Shown: one piece after another, positions 26,530 through 35,798 of the stretch
Layout of the letters: each line of letters begins with the position of its first letter
How positions within the stretch are numbered: the first letter of the stretch is position 1
Origin: Shinella zoogloeoides
Lineage (GTDB): Bacteria > Pseudomonadota > Alphaproteobacteria > Rhizobiales > Rhizobiaceae
Direction of reading: 5' to 3'
Assembly (NCBI RefSeq): GCF_030733845.1
Contig: NZ_CP132313.1
Span: forward strand, 186,001 to 250,000
Length of the DNA: 64,000 bases
Made by a program: the position numbers and the translations under genes
The notes under the pieces: generated by a model
Databases searched by the model: none
Told to the model about the DNA's origin: nothing
The model's input: the letters and a program-made list of their open reading frames with translations, nothing else

Positions 26530-26637
26530 TCCCCGCTAGCTTTATCCACTCCAGAACCCGTACCAGGCCCGGCTTGTCAGCGCCACGATGTGACGAATGG
26601 CGTTCGCTGGTATAAACAACCGCTAGTCGCACCGCCG

Positions 26638-26958
26638 CTATTTTCCCCTCGGCGCCAGGTTCCGTGAGAAGGTTTGATCGAGTACTTCGACGCGTTCGGA
26701 CTGCGCCTTTCCGTTTTCCACGCACTTGGGCGTGTTCTCCGGACCGCTCATGACGCCCTTCGCCTCGCCGAGGATAAAGCCCCCATTCTGTCTATCCCAC
26801 GCTACCCAGACCGGGATGTTCCCGGCCGATAAGCGGCGAACCTGGGCCCGTCGGCGAATTCCGCGCCGTCCCGGTTCAGCGGAACGAAACAGCGCGCGGA
26901 GCATCGCGATCCCAAAATTTCCCGGGGCGAAATACCGTCCGAACAGCACCGACTGCAC
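26638..26958 (-). CDS. Hypothetical protein, weakly supported
   Basis: A 106-residue frame from a GTG at 26958. The second half (NIPVWVAWDRQNGGFILGEA, then KGVMSGPENTPKCVENGKAQ) has a plausible amino-acid composition, but the first half is Arg-rich as in shadow frames. There is no good ribosome binding site and no recognised family. Confidence 0.25.
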   Translation of the reverse strand: MQSVLFGRYFAPGNFGIAMLRALFRSAEPGRRGIRRRAQVRRLSAGNIPVWVAWDRQNGGFILGEAKGVMSGPENTPKCVENGKAQSERVEVLDQTFSRNLAPRGK

Positions 26959-27453
26959 CCGTCTGATTTCGGCGCTGTGCCATAGCCTTCTCCGATTGAG
27001 GCCCGCAAAGTGTATTAGTTTTTCCGTCTCCCGTGGTCCAGCCCGAGGGGTTCACTCCAATCCCGGGTCAGTTTCCACGGGCAATCACCATTGTTGTGTC
27101 AGTTCCCCGCCATTTGAATGCTGAGCCATATTGGAGAAATCCACGCAACTGGGGCAGCAAGGGAACCCTCCGTTAGTTTGCTGGAACGAGACTAGGCGGA
27201 ACCTCTGGGTATGCGGTCCCCGTAACAAAGGCTTTGAGATATTCGATTGCGTTCTGAATGCCGTTGATGGTGTACGGTTTCTCTATAGCACCTATCGCGC
27301 CGGCGAAGTCGTCGGGTATTCGCTTCAAGTTCCCGGATACGAAGACGTAGGGTATGCCCCTGGAGGCTAGGTGTCGTCCGACGTCGATGCCTGTCGGACC
27401 GTCTAGCAGATGTATATCTACTGACCTGCCACCGATTTTTCATCCGGCTGCGA

Positions 27454-28368
27454 TTAGAGCCTCGGCTGTTTTGATAAGCCAAATGGCGTGGTGGGAGCAA
27501 CCGGCGGAAACGCGAAGCTTCCACATTGCGTAGCGTTGGAGCCGGTTGCGGCGATGAGCCCGGCATAATCCGCCGGGGTCTGGTATCCGAGCGATGAGTG
27601 CGGCCGGAAATTGTTATAATCGTCGGCCCATTCCGCAATGGCGCTGCGGGCATGATCGAGTCCAAAGAACAGGCTCTCGTTGAGCAACTCGTCGCGCATC
27701 CTGCCGTTGAAACTCTCGACATAGCCGTTTTGCATTGGCCTTCCCGGCGCGATGTAATGCCACTCGACCTTGTGATCCTTCGACCAGGCCAGGATGGCAT
27801 TCGAGGTCAGTTCGGTCCCGTTGTCTGAAACAATCATGCCGGGCTTGCCTCGTCGCTCGATAAGCGTCGTCAGTTCCCTCGCGACACGGCGACCTGATAT
27901 CGATGTGTCCGGGATCGCCGCCAGGCATTCGCGCGTAACATCGTCGACCACATTGAGGATGCGGAAGCGCCTGCCGCAGGCGAATTGATCGTGGACGAAA
28001 TCCAGTGACCAGCGGGCATTCGCCTTTGCTTCGACGAGGATCGGCGTACGCGTGCCAACAGCACGACGCCTGGCTTTGCGCTTGCGCACGGAAAGACCTT
28101 CCTCGCGATAGAGCCGGTAGATGCGGTTGACACCGGAGGCCTCTCCGTCTCGCCGAAGCAGAATAAACAGCCGTCGGTAGCCGAACCGTCGTCGCTCATT
28201 GGCCAGATCGCGCAGCTTCGTTCGCAATTCGACCTCAGTCGGTCGAGAGGATTGATAGCGGATCGTCTTTCGGTCGGCGGATATGATCTGGCAGGCCCGC
28301 CGTTCCGAAAGGCCCATGATGGCCTTCAGGTGCGCGACAGCGTCGCGCTTGGCGGCAGGCCCTACCAT
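27454..28368 (-). CDS. IS407-group transposase OrfB (DDE catalytic subunit)
   Basis: The 304-residue protein has an N-terminal HTH_21-like part ([36 protein letters not shown]) and the rve integrase core with the catalytic acids in [23 protein letters not shown] and [18 protein letters not shown]. It is normally made as an OrfAB fusion by -1 frameshifting at the A7 run that overlaps its ATG. It cuts and joins the IS ends. It is intact, with no internal stop. Confidence 0.95.
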   Translation of the reverse strand: MVGPAAKRDAVAHLKAIMGLSERRACQIISADRKTIRYQSSRPTEVELRTKLRDLANERRRFGYRRLFILLRRDGEASGVNRIYRLYREEGLSVRKRKARRRAVGTRTPILVEAKANARWSLDFVHDQFACGRRFRILNVVDDVTRECLAAIPDTSISGRRVARELTTLIERRGKPGMIVSDNGTELTSNAILAWSKDHKVEWHYIAPGRPMQNGYVESFNGRMRDELLNESLFFGLDHARSAIAEWADDYNNFRPHSSLGYQTPADYAGLIAATGSNATQCGSFAFPPVAPTTPFGLSKQPRL

Positions 28369-28628
28369 TTTTTTGAAAGAAGCTCGCGGAGTGCGGCTGT
28401 ATCCAGCATTTGTTCGGCGAGCAACTTCTTCAGCTTGGCATTCTCGTCTTCAAGCGCCTTCAAACGTTTGGCCTCCGACACCTCCATGCCGCCGTATTTG
28501 GCTTTCCAGTTGTAAAAGGTCGCCTCGGAAATCCCGTGCTTGCGGCAAAGATCAGCGGCCTTAACGCCCGCCTCCTGCTCCTTCAGCACCCCAATAATCT
28601 GCTCTTCCGTAAATCGCTGCTTCTTCAT
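28362..28628 (-). CDS. IS407-group transposase OrfA (DNA-binding subunit)
   Basis: This 88-residue protein of the HTH_8/transposase_8 family begins [20 protein letters not shown] and contains the helix-turn-helix [20 protein letters not shown] and a leucine-zipper-like helix ([20 protein letters not shown]). It binds the IS ends. Its stop lies just after the A7 slippery run, so -1 frameshifting yields the OrfAB transposase. Confidence 0.95.
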   Translation of the reverse strand: MKKQRFTEEQIIGVLKEQEAGVKAADLCRKHGISEATFYNWKAKYGGMEVSEAKRLKALEDENAKLKKLLAEQMLDTAALRELLSKKW

Positions 28629-28856
28629 AAGTCCGTCCTCGATGGGCCGAACTCTAATCCAATCTGGAGGAAATTCTCAGGGGCAGGTCACTACAAACGC
28701 GAAATCCGGGTGGGCGGACCCGATCAATGACATCGCCTCTTTGCTGTCGGCGGCCGATCCCACGACCTCGCAGCCACTGGCTACCACCTCGCTCTCGAGT
28801 TCCATCGCGAGGAGGACCTCATCTTCGACAATAAGCACTTTCAAGCCTTGCTTCCT

Positions 28857-29960
28857 TTATCTGTCGACCAATAGCGTGACTCGGACGTCCGTCATTCGCC
28901 CTTCGACTTTTCGTTCCATTTTCGCGCGGAGTTGCCGTATCGATGCATCAAGCATCGCGGCCGCGAACGCCGCTTCCTCCACGTCGACTTCGACGGGTGT
29001 GACCGTATCTGTCAGGCGAATGAGGAAGTGGCCATTGAGCCGACGGACCTCCAGATGGATCTCGCCACCACCATCGCTAAGGCCGCGTCGCACCGCGTCG
29101 CCCAGCAGTTCGTTGATAATGAGCGCAAGCGGCGACGCCTTTGTCGCGGGAACGACAACCTCATGCAGGTCTGTGGTCAGCTTGATGTCGTCCCGCTTCA
29201 GCGCGCCAACGACGTCGTGCACCAGATCACGGGCAAAATCGGCGACATCGAAGTGACCGATCTCGTCGTCGTTTAGAAGTTTGCGCTGGACTGTACTCAG
29301 GGCTTCGACGCGGCTCAGCATCCCTTGGACGGTTCGCTTCACACTCTCGTCTGTCGAAAGACGTGACTGGAGCTTCATTATCGACGCGATCGTCGCAAGG
29401 TTGTTTTTGACCCGGTGATCGACCTCGTGAACAAGCGCTGTCTTTACGCGGAGCGCCTCGGTGAGGTCCGCCGTCCGACGCGCGACCTCTTCCTCCGCTT
29501 GGTGACGGGCCCTGGCGAGCTTGGCTTGGCTGCTCTTGATGTCGGTAAAATCCAGTTGGGAGGCGAAGAAGTACATCACCTCACCGCCTTCGTTGCGCAC
29601 GGGGCTGACAAAAAGGGCGTTCCAGAAGGTGCTGCCGTCCTTTCGATAATTCAAGATATCGACCGAAACGTCGTGTTCGCCATGAACCGCTTCGCGCAGT
29701 TTAGCGACTGCTTCCTTGTTTGTTTCCGGCCCCTGCAAGAGGCGGCAATTCCGACCGATAAGTTCTTCCTGCGAATAACCGGTCAGTTCGGAGAACGCCA
29801 GATTGGAGAAGATGATCGGATTGTCTTCCTGATGTGGATCGGTGATCAGCATCGGCATCCGCGTTGCTTTGAATGCCGCCGCAAACGGATCTTCCGACAA
29901 CTGCGCGGCGATAAGCCTGTCGCCTGCATCGCGCGCGTCGCCGACTTTGTCATTGCTCAT
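28857..29960 (-). CDS. LOV-domain histidine kinase (HisKA_2/HWE type), probable blue-light sensor
   Basis: The 367-residue protein has an N-terminal LOV/PAS domain (about 30-140) with the flavin-adduct cysteine in the signature GRNCRLLQG (Cys about 72) and the supporting YRKDGSTFWNALFVSPV. A linking coiled coil (about 143-175) follows, then a HisKA_2-type dimerisation domain with the phospho-acceptor His in HEVDHRVKNNLATIAS (about 182) and a C-terminal ATPase-like domain (ALIINELLGDAVRRGLSDGG). The last part is more diverged than usual. LOV kinases of this type control general stress or attachment responses in alphaproteobacteria. The start at 29960 (MSNDKVGD) is preferred to 29993. Its downstream response regulator is disrupted by the IS, so the signal path is probably cut. 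Confidence 0.85.
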   Translation of the reverse strand: MSNDKVGDARDAGDRLIAAQLSEDPFAAAFKATRMPMLITDPHQEDNPIIFSNLAFSELTGYSQEELIGRNCRLLQGPETNKEAVAKLREAVHGEHDVSVDILNYRKDGSTFWNALFVSPVRNEGGEVMYFFASQLDFTDIKSSQAKLARARHQAEEEVARRTADLTEALRVKTALVHEVDHRVKNNLATIASIMKLQSRLSTDESVKRTVQGMLSRVEALSTVQRKLLNDDEIGHFDVADFARDLVHDVVGALKRDDIKLTTDLHEVVVPATKASPLALIINELLGDAVRRGLSDGGGEIHLEVRRLNGHFLIRLTDTVTPVEVDVEEAAFAAAMLDASIRQLRAKMERKVEGRMTDVRVTLLVDR

Positions 29961-30158
29961 ATTCAATCGTTCCACGGATGATTGCGGGCACAATGCGCAA
30001 ACTAGCGCGTGGGTTCAGTTCCGACAGTCCCGGTTGGCCAATCCGAGACGATTTTTTACCTGTAAGCTTTGACTATCCTTCCGATCCCTTGCCGTCTCAG
30101 AGACTTGCTATAGTTTCTCCGACATCCCGCGCCCGCGCGAGGAAGATTGGGCATTTGT

Positions 30159-31985
30159 ATGGGGAACACGAGACTGGGTCACGATATGCAGCCGCCGCCA
30201 GCAGTTCCGGTGGAGACGCTCCTCGATACGGTAGACTGGTCTTCGAGCCCACTTGGCCCCAAGGATGGATGGCCGGACTGTCTTCATTGGGCGATCGACA
30301 TCATGTTTCCCTCGGACGCGCAGATCGTCATGTTCTGGGGTCCCGAGTACGTTGCCCTGTACAACGACATCTACGCGCCCACGATCGGTGACAAACACCC
30401 GCACGCCTTCGGGCGGCCCGCGCGTGAATACTGGACGGAACTCTGGGATGATCTCGAGCCCCTTCTAAACCGCGTCCTCCAGGAGGGAGAGACCGTTTCC
30501 GCGAAGGACAGGCCGTTCTACATCGAGCGCCACGGATATCCCGAGACAGTCTACTTCGACATCTCATATTCCCCCATTCGCGACCGTGATCGTGTCGTCC
30601 GCGGTGTCTTCTGCATTGTCAACGAGACAACGGAGCGCGTGAAGGCAGATGCCCAGGTCCGCGAGAGCGAGGAGCGCCTTCGGGCAATTTTCGCACAGTC
30701 CGCCGCTGGCATCGCCCTTGGAGAGCTTTCCGGACACCTGGTAAGCGTAAACGACAGGTACTGCGAGATCGTCGGCCGTTCCCGGGAAGAGGCTATCGGC
30801 ATGCGCATGCAGGACATGACGTTTCCCGACGACCTGCCGGAGAACAAGCGCCTTTTCACGCGCCTCGCCGAAACCGGGGAGAGTTTCGAGATCGAGAAGC
30901 GCTATGTTCGTGGCGACGGCAGCCTGGTGTGGGTATCGAATTCCGTGTCCGCCATCCGAGACGCGCAGGGGAGGATATCCCAAGCCGTAGCGATTTCGAT
31001 CGACATCGGCGAGCGTCGTCTCGCGCAAAACGCCGAGAAACATCTCGCCTCCATGATCGCTTCCTCGAATGACGCGATCCTCGGAATCGATCTGGACATG
31101 AAGATAACGAGCTGGAACGCGGCGGCCGAGAAGCTCTACGGCTATTCGGAGTCCGAAGCTGTCGGAAAATCTGTCCTTATGCTGGTGCCAGAGGATCGCA
31201 AGGACGAGGAACCGACGATACTCCGACGGATCAGGGCGGGGCGGATCGTGGAACCATATGAGACCGTTCGCCTGCGCGAAGATGGTCGGCCAGTCGAGGT
31301 ACTGCTTAGCGTTTCGCCAATTCACGACGCGAGCGGACGTGTCATTGGCGCTTCAAAGCTCGCGCACGACATAACGGCCAGGAAGGACGCTGAGCGTCTT
31401 CAGACGGTTCTCGTGAACGAGATGCACCATAGGGTAAAGAATAGCCTTGCGACCGTCATCGCAATCGCGAGGCAGACCCTCGGCCGGGATAAGTCAAATC
31501 GGGACGATGTCGACGCGTTCACGAACCGGGTTCAATCGCTCACTCGTGCTCAGGACCTCCTGGTCCAAGGAGACTGGCAAAAGGCCGACCTTCGAGCCGT
31601 CGTAACGCAAGCCACGTCGCCATACCCAGCCGAAGTATTTCACGTGAGTGGTCCGCCAGTGCCGCTGCCACCCAAAGCGGCTATTTCAATCTCGCTGGCG
31701 CTTCACGAACTGGCGACGAATGCGGCGAAATACGGGGCGCTTTCCGTACCTGGCGGGCGCGTTTCGCTTATGTGGCAGTACGATCCCGCAGTAAGCCCGC
31801 TCTTAAGCCTAACGTGGCAAGAGACCGGAGGACCTGAAGTTACAGCGCCAACCCGCAAAGGGTTCGGGACGACGCTGGTCGAGCGCCTCCTCGCCGCCGA
31901 GCTCAAGGGGGAGGCCCGGCTCACTCACGACACGGATGGGGTGATGTGCGTTGTCGTTGCCGACATATCGCAACTAACGGAGTAG
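30159..31985 (+). CDS. Multi-PAS HWE-family histidine kinase
   Basis: The 608-residue soluble sensor has three PAS-type regions (about 15-150, 155-285 and 288-410, with EERLRAIFAQSAAGIALGEL and SMIASSNDAILGIDLDMKIT) and a C-terminal HWE kinase domain (about 415-606). The phospho-acceptor His is in NEMHHRVKNSLATVIAIARQ (about 424), the N-box in LALHELATNAAKYGALSVPG and the WxE signature in LTWQETGGP. No transmembrane segment is present. It is divergent from the LOV kinase and may share its response regulator, now interrupted. The start is the ATG at 30159; a TTG at 30147 is closer to a GAGGAAG ribosome binding site. Confidence 0.85.
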   Translation: MGNTRLGHDMQPPPAVPVETLLDTVDWSSSPLGPKDGWPDCLHWAIDIMFPSDAQIVMFWGPEYVALYNDIYAPTIGDKHPHAFGRPAREYWTELWDDLEPLLNRVLQEGETVSAKDRPFYIERHGYPETVYFDISYSPIRDRDRVVRGVFCIVNETTERVKADAQVRESEERLRAIFAQSAAGIALGELSGHLVSVNDRYCEIVGRSREEAIGMRMQDMTFPDDLPENKRLFTRLAETGESFEIEKRYVRGDGSLVWVSNSVSAIRDAQGRISQAVAISIDIGERRLAQNAEKHLASMIASSNDAILGIDLDMKITSWNAAAEKLYGYSESEAVGKSVLMLVPEDRKDEEPTILRRIRAGRIVEPYETVRLREDGRPVEVLLSVSPIHDASGRVIGASKLAHDITARKDAERLQTVLVNEMHHRVKNSLATVIAIARQTLGRDKSNRDDVDAFTNRVQSLTRAQDLLVQGDWQKADLRAVVTQATSPYPAEVFHVSGPPVPLPPKAAISISLALHELATNAAKYGALSVPGGRVSLMWQYDPAVSPLLSLTWQETGGPEVTAPTRKGFGTTLVERLLAAELKGEARLTHDTDGVMCVVVADISQLTE

Positions 31986-32349
31986 CGCCTAAGCGCGACG
32001 AGCCACCCTCGGAGACGCAAGCCCCAGGTCGGAGATCGCAGCGGTCTACACCGTCTTCACACCTGCCGACGACGGAGCGCCCCAGTCTGGAAAGGGTCAC
32101 GCTCGTCTTGAAGTTGGCGGCCGGTGCTTTCCTCACACTTTCGCCGCAGAGGCGCCATGACCTGCACCCTAAGCGCATGAGATCGCCTTTCAGCTTGCAA
32201 AGTCGAAGCGTCGGTCATCTGCCGATAGCCTGGTTGCGTTGCGGATTGAGGAGGTCTTAGCCTCGGCACGCCGTGTCATGACAGATGCGGGATTACATTC
32301 GCACCTTATTATTGACTATCGGGCGCGGGCTCCATTCGGCCGGATGGCT
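31986..32349. other. Intergenic stretch between convergent genes
   Basis: These 364 bp separate the HWE kinase gene from the 3' end of hipA. Open frames on both strands have no ribosome binding site or family resemblance. No clear terminator hairpin with a T run was found. Confidence 0.35.
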
Positions 32350-33590
32350 TCACTCCGCGCACGTGCCAAGGATCGGCGTCATCAGCCTTACATGCGTATC
32401 GATACGCTCGAGAACCTTCGCTGGAGCGACAGTACGTTCCGGCAGCGACCACCAGACCTTATTGACACGCTCGACCGTATCGACCACCGCTTTAAGCACG
32501 GCCGCTTCCGGCAAGCGCGCGCGATTGGCGAAGGCTTTCCATCGTTGCGCACTCAACGCCTTGAAGGGGCGCTCGCCGGCAAGCGACAGCGCCATTGCAT
32601 TGGCTGGGATGTAAGGGATTGTCGACAGCACGTCGTAGACAGGCGCAAACTCCGGTCTGTCGCCCGCTCCGCGATAGATCAACGACCAGTTTTTCAGGTG
32701 CATGTCACCATTGCCGGTTATGGCAGCCAGAGCCAATCGGCGGACGAACTCGAGCGCAGCGTCGGACGAAACGGCGACGTTCAGGGCTGCAGCGATATCA
32801 TGATATGCAGTTCCTTCGTATTTCCGCGAAGGATAGACGCCGAATACCTGCGCGAAATCCTCGATATGGATCCGCTCGCCATCTGCGCCACGATCGAAAC
32901 GTTTGACGAGCAGGACTCTGCCGTCCGACAGCGTCTCGAACTCCTTCGGGATACCTGCAAACTCTGATTGTTCGACGAGTTCACGCTCCGGAACCTCCAT
33001 GCCAATCGCTTCAGCCAGTGCAAGATTGGCATATTCGTTTTCCGACACGCCGGGGGAAACTTGGCGATATAGGCCCCCTGCTCGTCGCCGACCGGCAACG
33101 TCAGTCCACCGCCCTTCCCCGTGTTCTTGATGACCGAAAGCTTCATCTGAACGCCGGCGAGCGAAAACCGGGCTTTCGGCTTTATAGCGGGCAGATTGTC
33201 GAGACGGGCAATCGTCCCGTCGCTCGGCACGACGCGGACGGCGCCTGGCAGATCCGAACCGAGCGCGACGAGCAGGTCGAAATCGTTTCCGGCGCGGACA
33301 CTCCCCGCGTGGTGTTTTTCCATTGCTTCCCGCAGCTTGTCTTCAGGGAGCAGATTTGCAAAGAACGCGGGCAAAGCGCGGGCAACGGGTTTCGGGTCCT
33401 TGCGCAAGCCGCCAGTGGCTGCGCGAAAAGACAGGCTGAGCACTGGGAAGCCGCCCGATGCGCGATAGCTGTCCTCGAAGCTGAAGGCGTTGAAATCGCC
33501 AGGCGTCCTGACGATCGTGCCGACCTTCATATCGTTCAGCAGCACGTCGAGCGACGAGATGGATCTCGGATCGGATGAGGCGTCAGGCAT
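32350..33590 (-). pseudogene. hipA: HipA-type toxin kinase, frameshifted in a C/G run
   Basis: Two frames together form one HipA of about 413 residues. The first (from ATG 33590, overlapping the hipB stop) carries the N-terminal domain (FPVLSLSFRAATGGLRKDPK, VRAGNDFDLLVALGSDLPGA) and the start of the kinase core (PKARFSLAGVQMKLSVIKN). After GAYIAKFPP the family sequence continues in the other frame as VSENEYANLALAEAIGMEVP with the catalytic GNGDMHLKNWSLIY and the metal-binding APVYDVL. The shift lies at the five G of 33052-33056 (+ strand); six would restore the frame. HipA phosphorylates glutamyl-tRNA synthetase and related targets. As read, the product lacks its catalytic half, which would leave only antitoxin function. 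Confidence 0.8.
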
Positions 33591-33897
33591 TCTCATCCCC
33601 ATCTGCACGAGCCATGAATGCCGGGAGATCGTCGAGATCGTCATGCGGTCGGAGCAGCGCGTCGACGGCCGGAACCATTGCCTGCGGTATAAGCATTAGC
33701 TCAAGCCCGAGAGCGCGGCCGATGTTGATCAAGGTGGTCGTGCGCGCGGCACTGCTACCGGCCTCTATCTCGCGATAGCGGGGGCGCGATATCCCCGCCA
33801 TGTCGGCAACCTGCTCCTGGGTCAGTTGCTGGCCTTTACGGGTATCCTTCAGCAACCGCCCGATTTCCAACAAGGCATCTGACCCAGACCGTGCCAT
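33583..33897 (-). CDS. hipB: HipB-type antitoxin, XRE helix-turn-helix
   Basis: The 104-residue protein has an XRE helix-turn-helix at about residues 15-65 (LTQEQVADMAGISRPRYREI, then EAGSSAARTTTLINIGRALG) and a short C-terminal tail. It precedes hipA and overlaps it by 8 bp, the usual operon arrangement, and should repress the operon and bind HipA. The start at ATG 33897 (MARSGSDALLE) is preferred; a GTG at 33921 would add eight residues. Confidence 0.8.
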   Translation of the reverse strand: MARSGSDALLEIGRLLKDTRKGQQLTQEQVADMAGISRPRYREIEAGSSAARTTTLINIGRALGLELMLIPQAMVPAVDALLRPHDDLDDLPAFMARADGDENA

Positions 33898-34050
33898 TTG
33901 AAGTAGTTTTCCCAGTTGCACCGCCCACGGCTTGTAAAGTCGATTTCCATCTCCCGGAAGGCGAGATCAAACACCTTCGGCTGGATCGGCATGAAGCGAT
34001 CCATGTCCTTTCGGCCGTCAGAGTCGCAAGGTAGCCGCGACGTCTTCCGC

Positions 34051-34518
34051 CTACTTTGTTAGATGGCTGCTTTGGCCCTCAAGCTTCCGCCCACTTGTTG
34101 ATTGTCGTCTTCGACGCGAGCGTGACTCATGTTTGAGGCCAATGCGCAGCAACTTTTGGAAGCTGGGACACTCCAGATGGGATGGAGCCGGGCAGTCGGC
34201 AACATGACGCATGATGGCAGCAAGCGATTCCATTTCTCTCGCCTTGCGCACCAACTCTTCAGCCCTGAGGTGCAACTCTTCGCGAGGGATGAGGACACTG
34301 CTATTGTCGCTAAACAATGGGCCGGTCTCGTCCAATGAAAAGCCTGCCGAACGCGCCATGGCAATAAGCGCCAGCCTTTTCAGGACATCGCGCTCGTACT
34401 GGCGCCGCATGCCGCGCCGGCCGACGGATTCGATCAGCCCAAGTTCCTCATAATAGCGAAGCGTGGAAGCCGGGTGACCACTAGCGGCAACGACCTGCGC
34501 AATATCGAGTGTTTTCAT
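34051..34518 (-). CDS. MerR-family transcriptional regulator
   Basis: The 155-residue protein starts at ATG 34518 (GAGG ribosome binding site). It has the MerR winged helix-turn-helix (LDIAQVVAASGHPASTLRYY, then EELGLIESVGRRGMRRQYER), a dimerisation helix (about 75-110) and a cysteine-containing C-terminal part (CPAPSHLECPSFQKLL). The two cysteines could bind a metal or sense oxidants, but this is inference. It is divergent from an MFS exporter whose promoter has the long 19-bp spacer typical of MerR activation. Confidence 0.85.
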   Translation of the reverse strand: MKTLDIAQVVAASGHPASTLRYYEELGLIESVGRRGMRRQYERDVLKRLALIAMARSAGFSLDETGPLFSDNSSVLIPREELHLRAEELVRKAREMESLAAIMRHVADCPAPSHLECPSFQKLLRIGLKHESRSRRRRQSTSGRKLEGQSSHLTK

Positions 34519-34520
34519 GC

Positions 34521-34551
34521 TTGACCTCAAGTTGACTTGAACTTGTAGAGT
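34521..34551 (+). promoter_or_regulatory. MerR-type promoter with 19-bp spacer and central dyad
   Basis: TTGACC (34521-34526) and TAGAGT (34546-34551) are separated by 19 bp that contain the dyad CAAGTTGACTTG. Overlong spacers with a central palindrome are the hallmark of promoters switched on by MerR-family proteins through DNA twisting. The promoter points at the MFS gene. Confidence 0.6.
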
Positions 34552-34589
34552 GTCTGCTCTCGATCGAAAATGCAATGGAGGCAAGCCTG

Positions 34590-35780
34590 ATGCAGGAAAT
34601 CAATGGCCCTGAACAGCCGACAATATGGCGAGATCACCGCGCGATTGCCTTGATGATGGCGGCGTCTCTCACTGTGATGACGGCAGCTACGATAAGCCCG
34701 GCCCTGCCTGGGCTGGAGAGACAGTTTGCTTCCAGCGAAACCAACGCATTCCTGACCCGACTTCTCGTGCCAGCGCCGTCCCTTGCAGTCGTCTTGGTCG
34801 CTCCGTTGTGCGGTGCGATTGCCGATCGATCCGGCCGTCGGCGGATGCTCTTGTTCGGCTTAAGTCTGTTTATCCTAGCTGGAAGCGCCGGCCTTATCTT
34901 GCCGACTCTGCCGCTGATTTTGATCAGTAGACTGTGTTTAGGGGTCGCACTCGCCATGATCATGACCGCCCAAAGCGCACTGATGGCTGATTATTTCTCG
35001 GGTAAGGCTCTCCACGCAGTGTCCAGCGGTCAGATCTCGGCACGAAACTTTGGCGGCTTTGTCTTCATCATTCTGGCTGGTCTGCTTGCCTTGGGTGGAC
35101 CAAGATGGCCCTTTACAGTTTATGCTTTGCCAGTTCTGGCACTCCCATTTTTCTGGCGCGTGATCAGCGACCCACCTGCCGCGAGGAACGATCAGTCCGT
35201 GCCTTCTGACTCCAGTTCGCCGAGGTCGCATCAAGCTGTGCGGCTTCTTGCCATTGGCCAAATGGGGCTCACGATGCTGTTCTTCGTCATGCCAACGCAG
35301 CTGCCATTCTTCCTTGCCGACACGGGTCATACCTCACCGGCCATGACTGGCGCGGCGCTGGGAGTACTAATGCTTGCGGGTGGCGCTGCCGCTCTCGTTT
35401 ATCCTCGTGTACAGACTGCACTTGGAAATGCAGGCAACTGGGCTTGCGGCTTCGGGCTTATGGCCGTGGGTTTTGCGATCCTCATTGGCGGCCATGGAGT
35501 TTCCATGGTCTTCATCGGAAGTGCAGCCATAGGGGCAGGCTACGCGCTTGCCGCACCAGGGTTTGTCGCCCTGTCGCTGGCAGTGACGGTTCCAGAAGAG
35601 CGGGGCAAAACAGGCGCGCTATTGACTGGATCCGTTTTTCTGGGCCAGTTCCTCTCGCCATTCATGAGCAATCCGGCAATCGCGATGTTCGGGTGGCATG
35701 CAAGCGGCTTCTCCTTGGCGATCACGCTGGCGATCATCGCCGTGATATGTGCTGTGCTTTCCCGAAGTTCTTCTCACTAG
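34590..35780 (+). CDS. MFS efflux transporter
   Basis: The 396-residue inner-membrane protein has about 12 hydrophobic segments. The family signature between segments 2 and 3 is APLCGAIADRSGRRRMLLFG (about residues 75-94). It resembles drug:H+ antiporters of the DHA1 type. The ATG at 34590 has GGAGG 9 bp upstream; a further ATG at 34575 is part of that site. The adjacent MerR gene and promoter suggest induction by a toxic compound. Confidence 0.8.
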   Translation: MQEINGPEQPTIWRDHRAIALMMAASLTVMTAATISPALPGLERQFASSETNAFLTRLLVPAPSLAVVLVAPLCGAIADRSGRRRMLLFGLSLFILAGSAGLILPTLPLILISRLCLGVALAMIMTAQSALMADYFSGKALHAVSSGQISARNFGGFVFIILAGLLALGGPRWPFTVYALPVLALPFFWRVISDPPAARNDQSVPSDSSSPRSHQAVRLLAIGQMGLTMLFFVMPTQLPFFLADTGHTSPAMTGAALGVLMLAGGAAALVYPRVQTALGNAGNWACGFGLMAVGFAILIGGHGVSMVFIGSAAIGAGYALAAPGFVALSLAVTVPEERGKTGALLTGSVFLGQFLSPFMSNPAIAMFGWHASGFSLAITLAIIAVICAVLSRSSSH

Positions 35781-35798
35781 AGGTGGAGACACAGGGCT

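Larger units (their letters stand above)
27422..28690 (-). mobile_element. IS3-family insertion sequence, IS407 group, 1269 bp
   Basis: The element is bounded by inverted ends TGACCTGCC (27422-27430, and the reverse complement at 28682-28690), flanked by a CTAC duplication. It carries overlapping orfA and orfB transposase genes with an A7 slippery run at their junction (seven T at 28368-28374 on the + strand). It appears complete and potentially active. It interrupts the response-regulator gene at its phospho-Asp codon. Confidence 0.95.
27418..28694. repeat. 4-bp target-site duplication flanking the IS element
   Basis: CTAC occurs directly before (27418-27421) and directly after (28691-28694) the element. 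A 4-bp duplication is characteristic of the IS407 group. Both copies are intact, which indicates a simple, probably recent insertion. Confidence 0.85.
27173..28844 (-). pseudogene. Single-domain response regulator, split by an IS407-group element
   Basis: Removing the insertion sequence and one target-site copy restores a continuous frame of about 131 codons from a TTG at 28844 to TAA at 27173-27175. The N-terminal piece reads MKVLIVEDEVLLAMELESEV and ends GSAHPDFAFV; the C-terminal piece reads DIHLLDGPTGIDVGRHLASR, then GIPYVFVSGNLKRIP and GAIEKPYT. The phospho-acceptor Asp (VDIHL) sits exactly at the insertion point and the conserved Lys (EKP) is in the distal piece. It follows the LOV histidine kinase gene by 12 bp and was surely its partner or co-regulated. 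The C-terminal fragment is now cut off from its start, so the gene is inactive. Confidence 0.9.
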
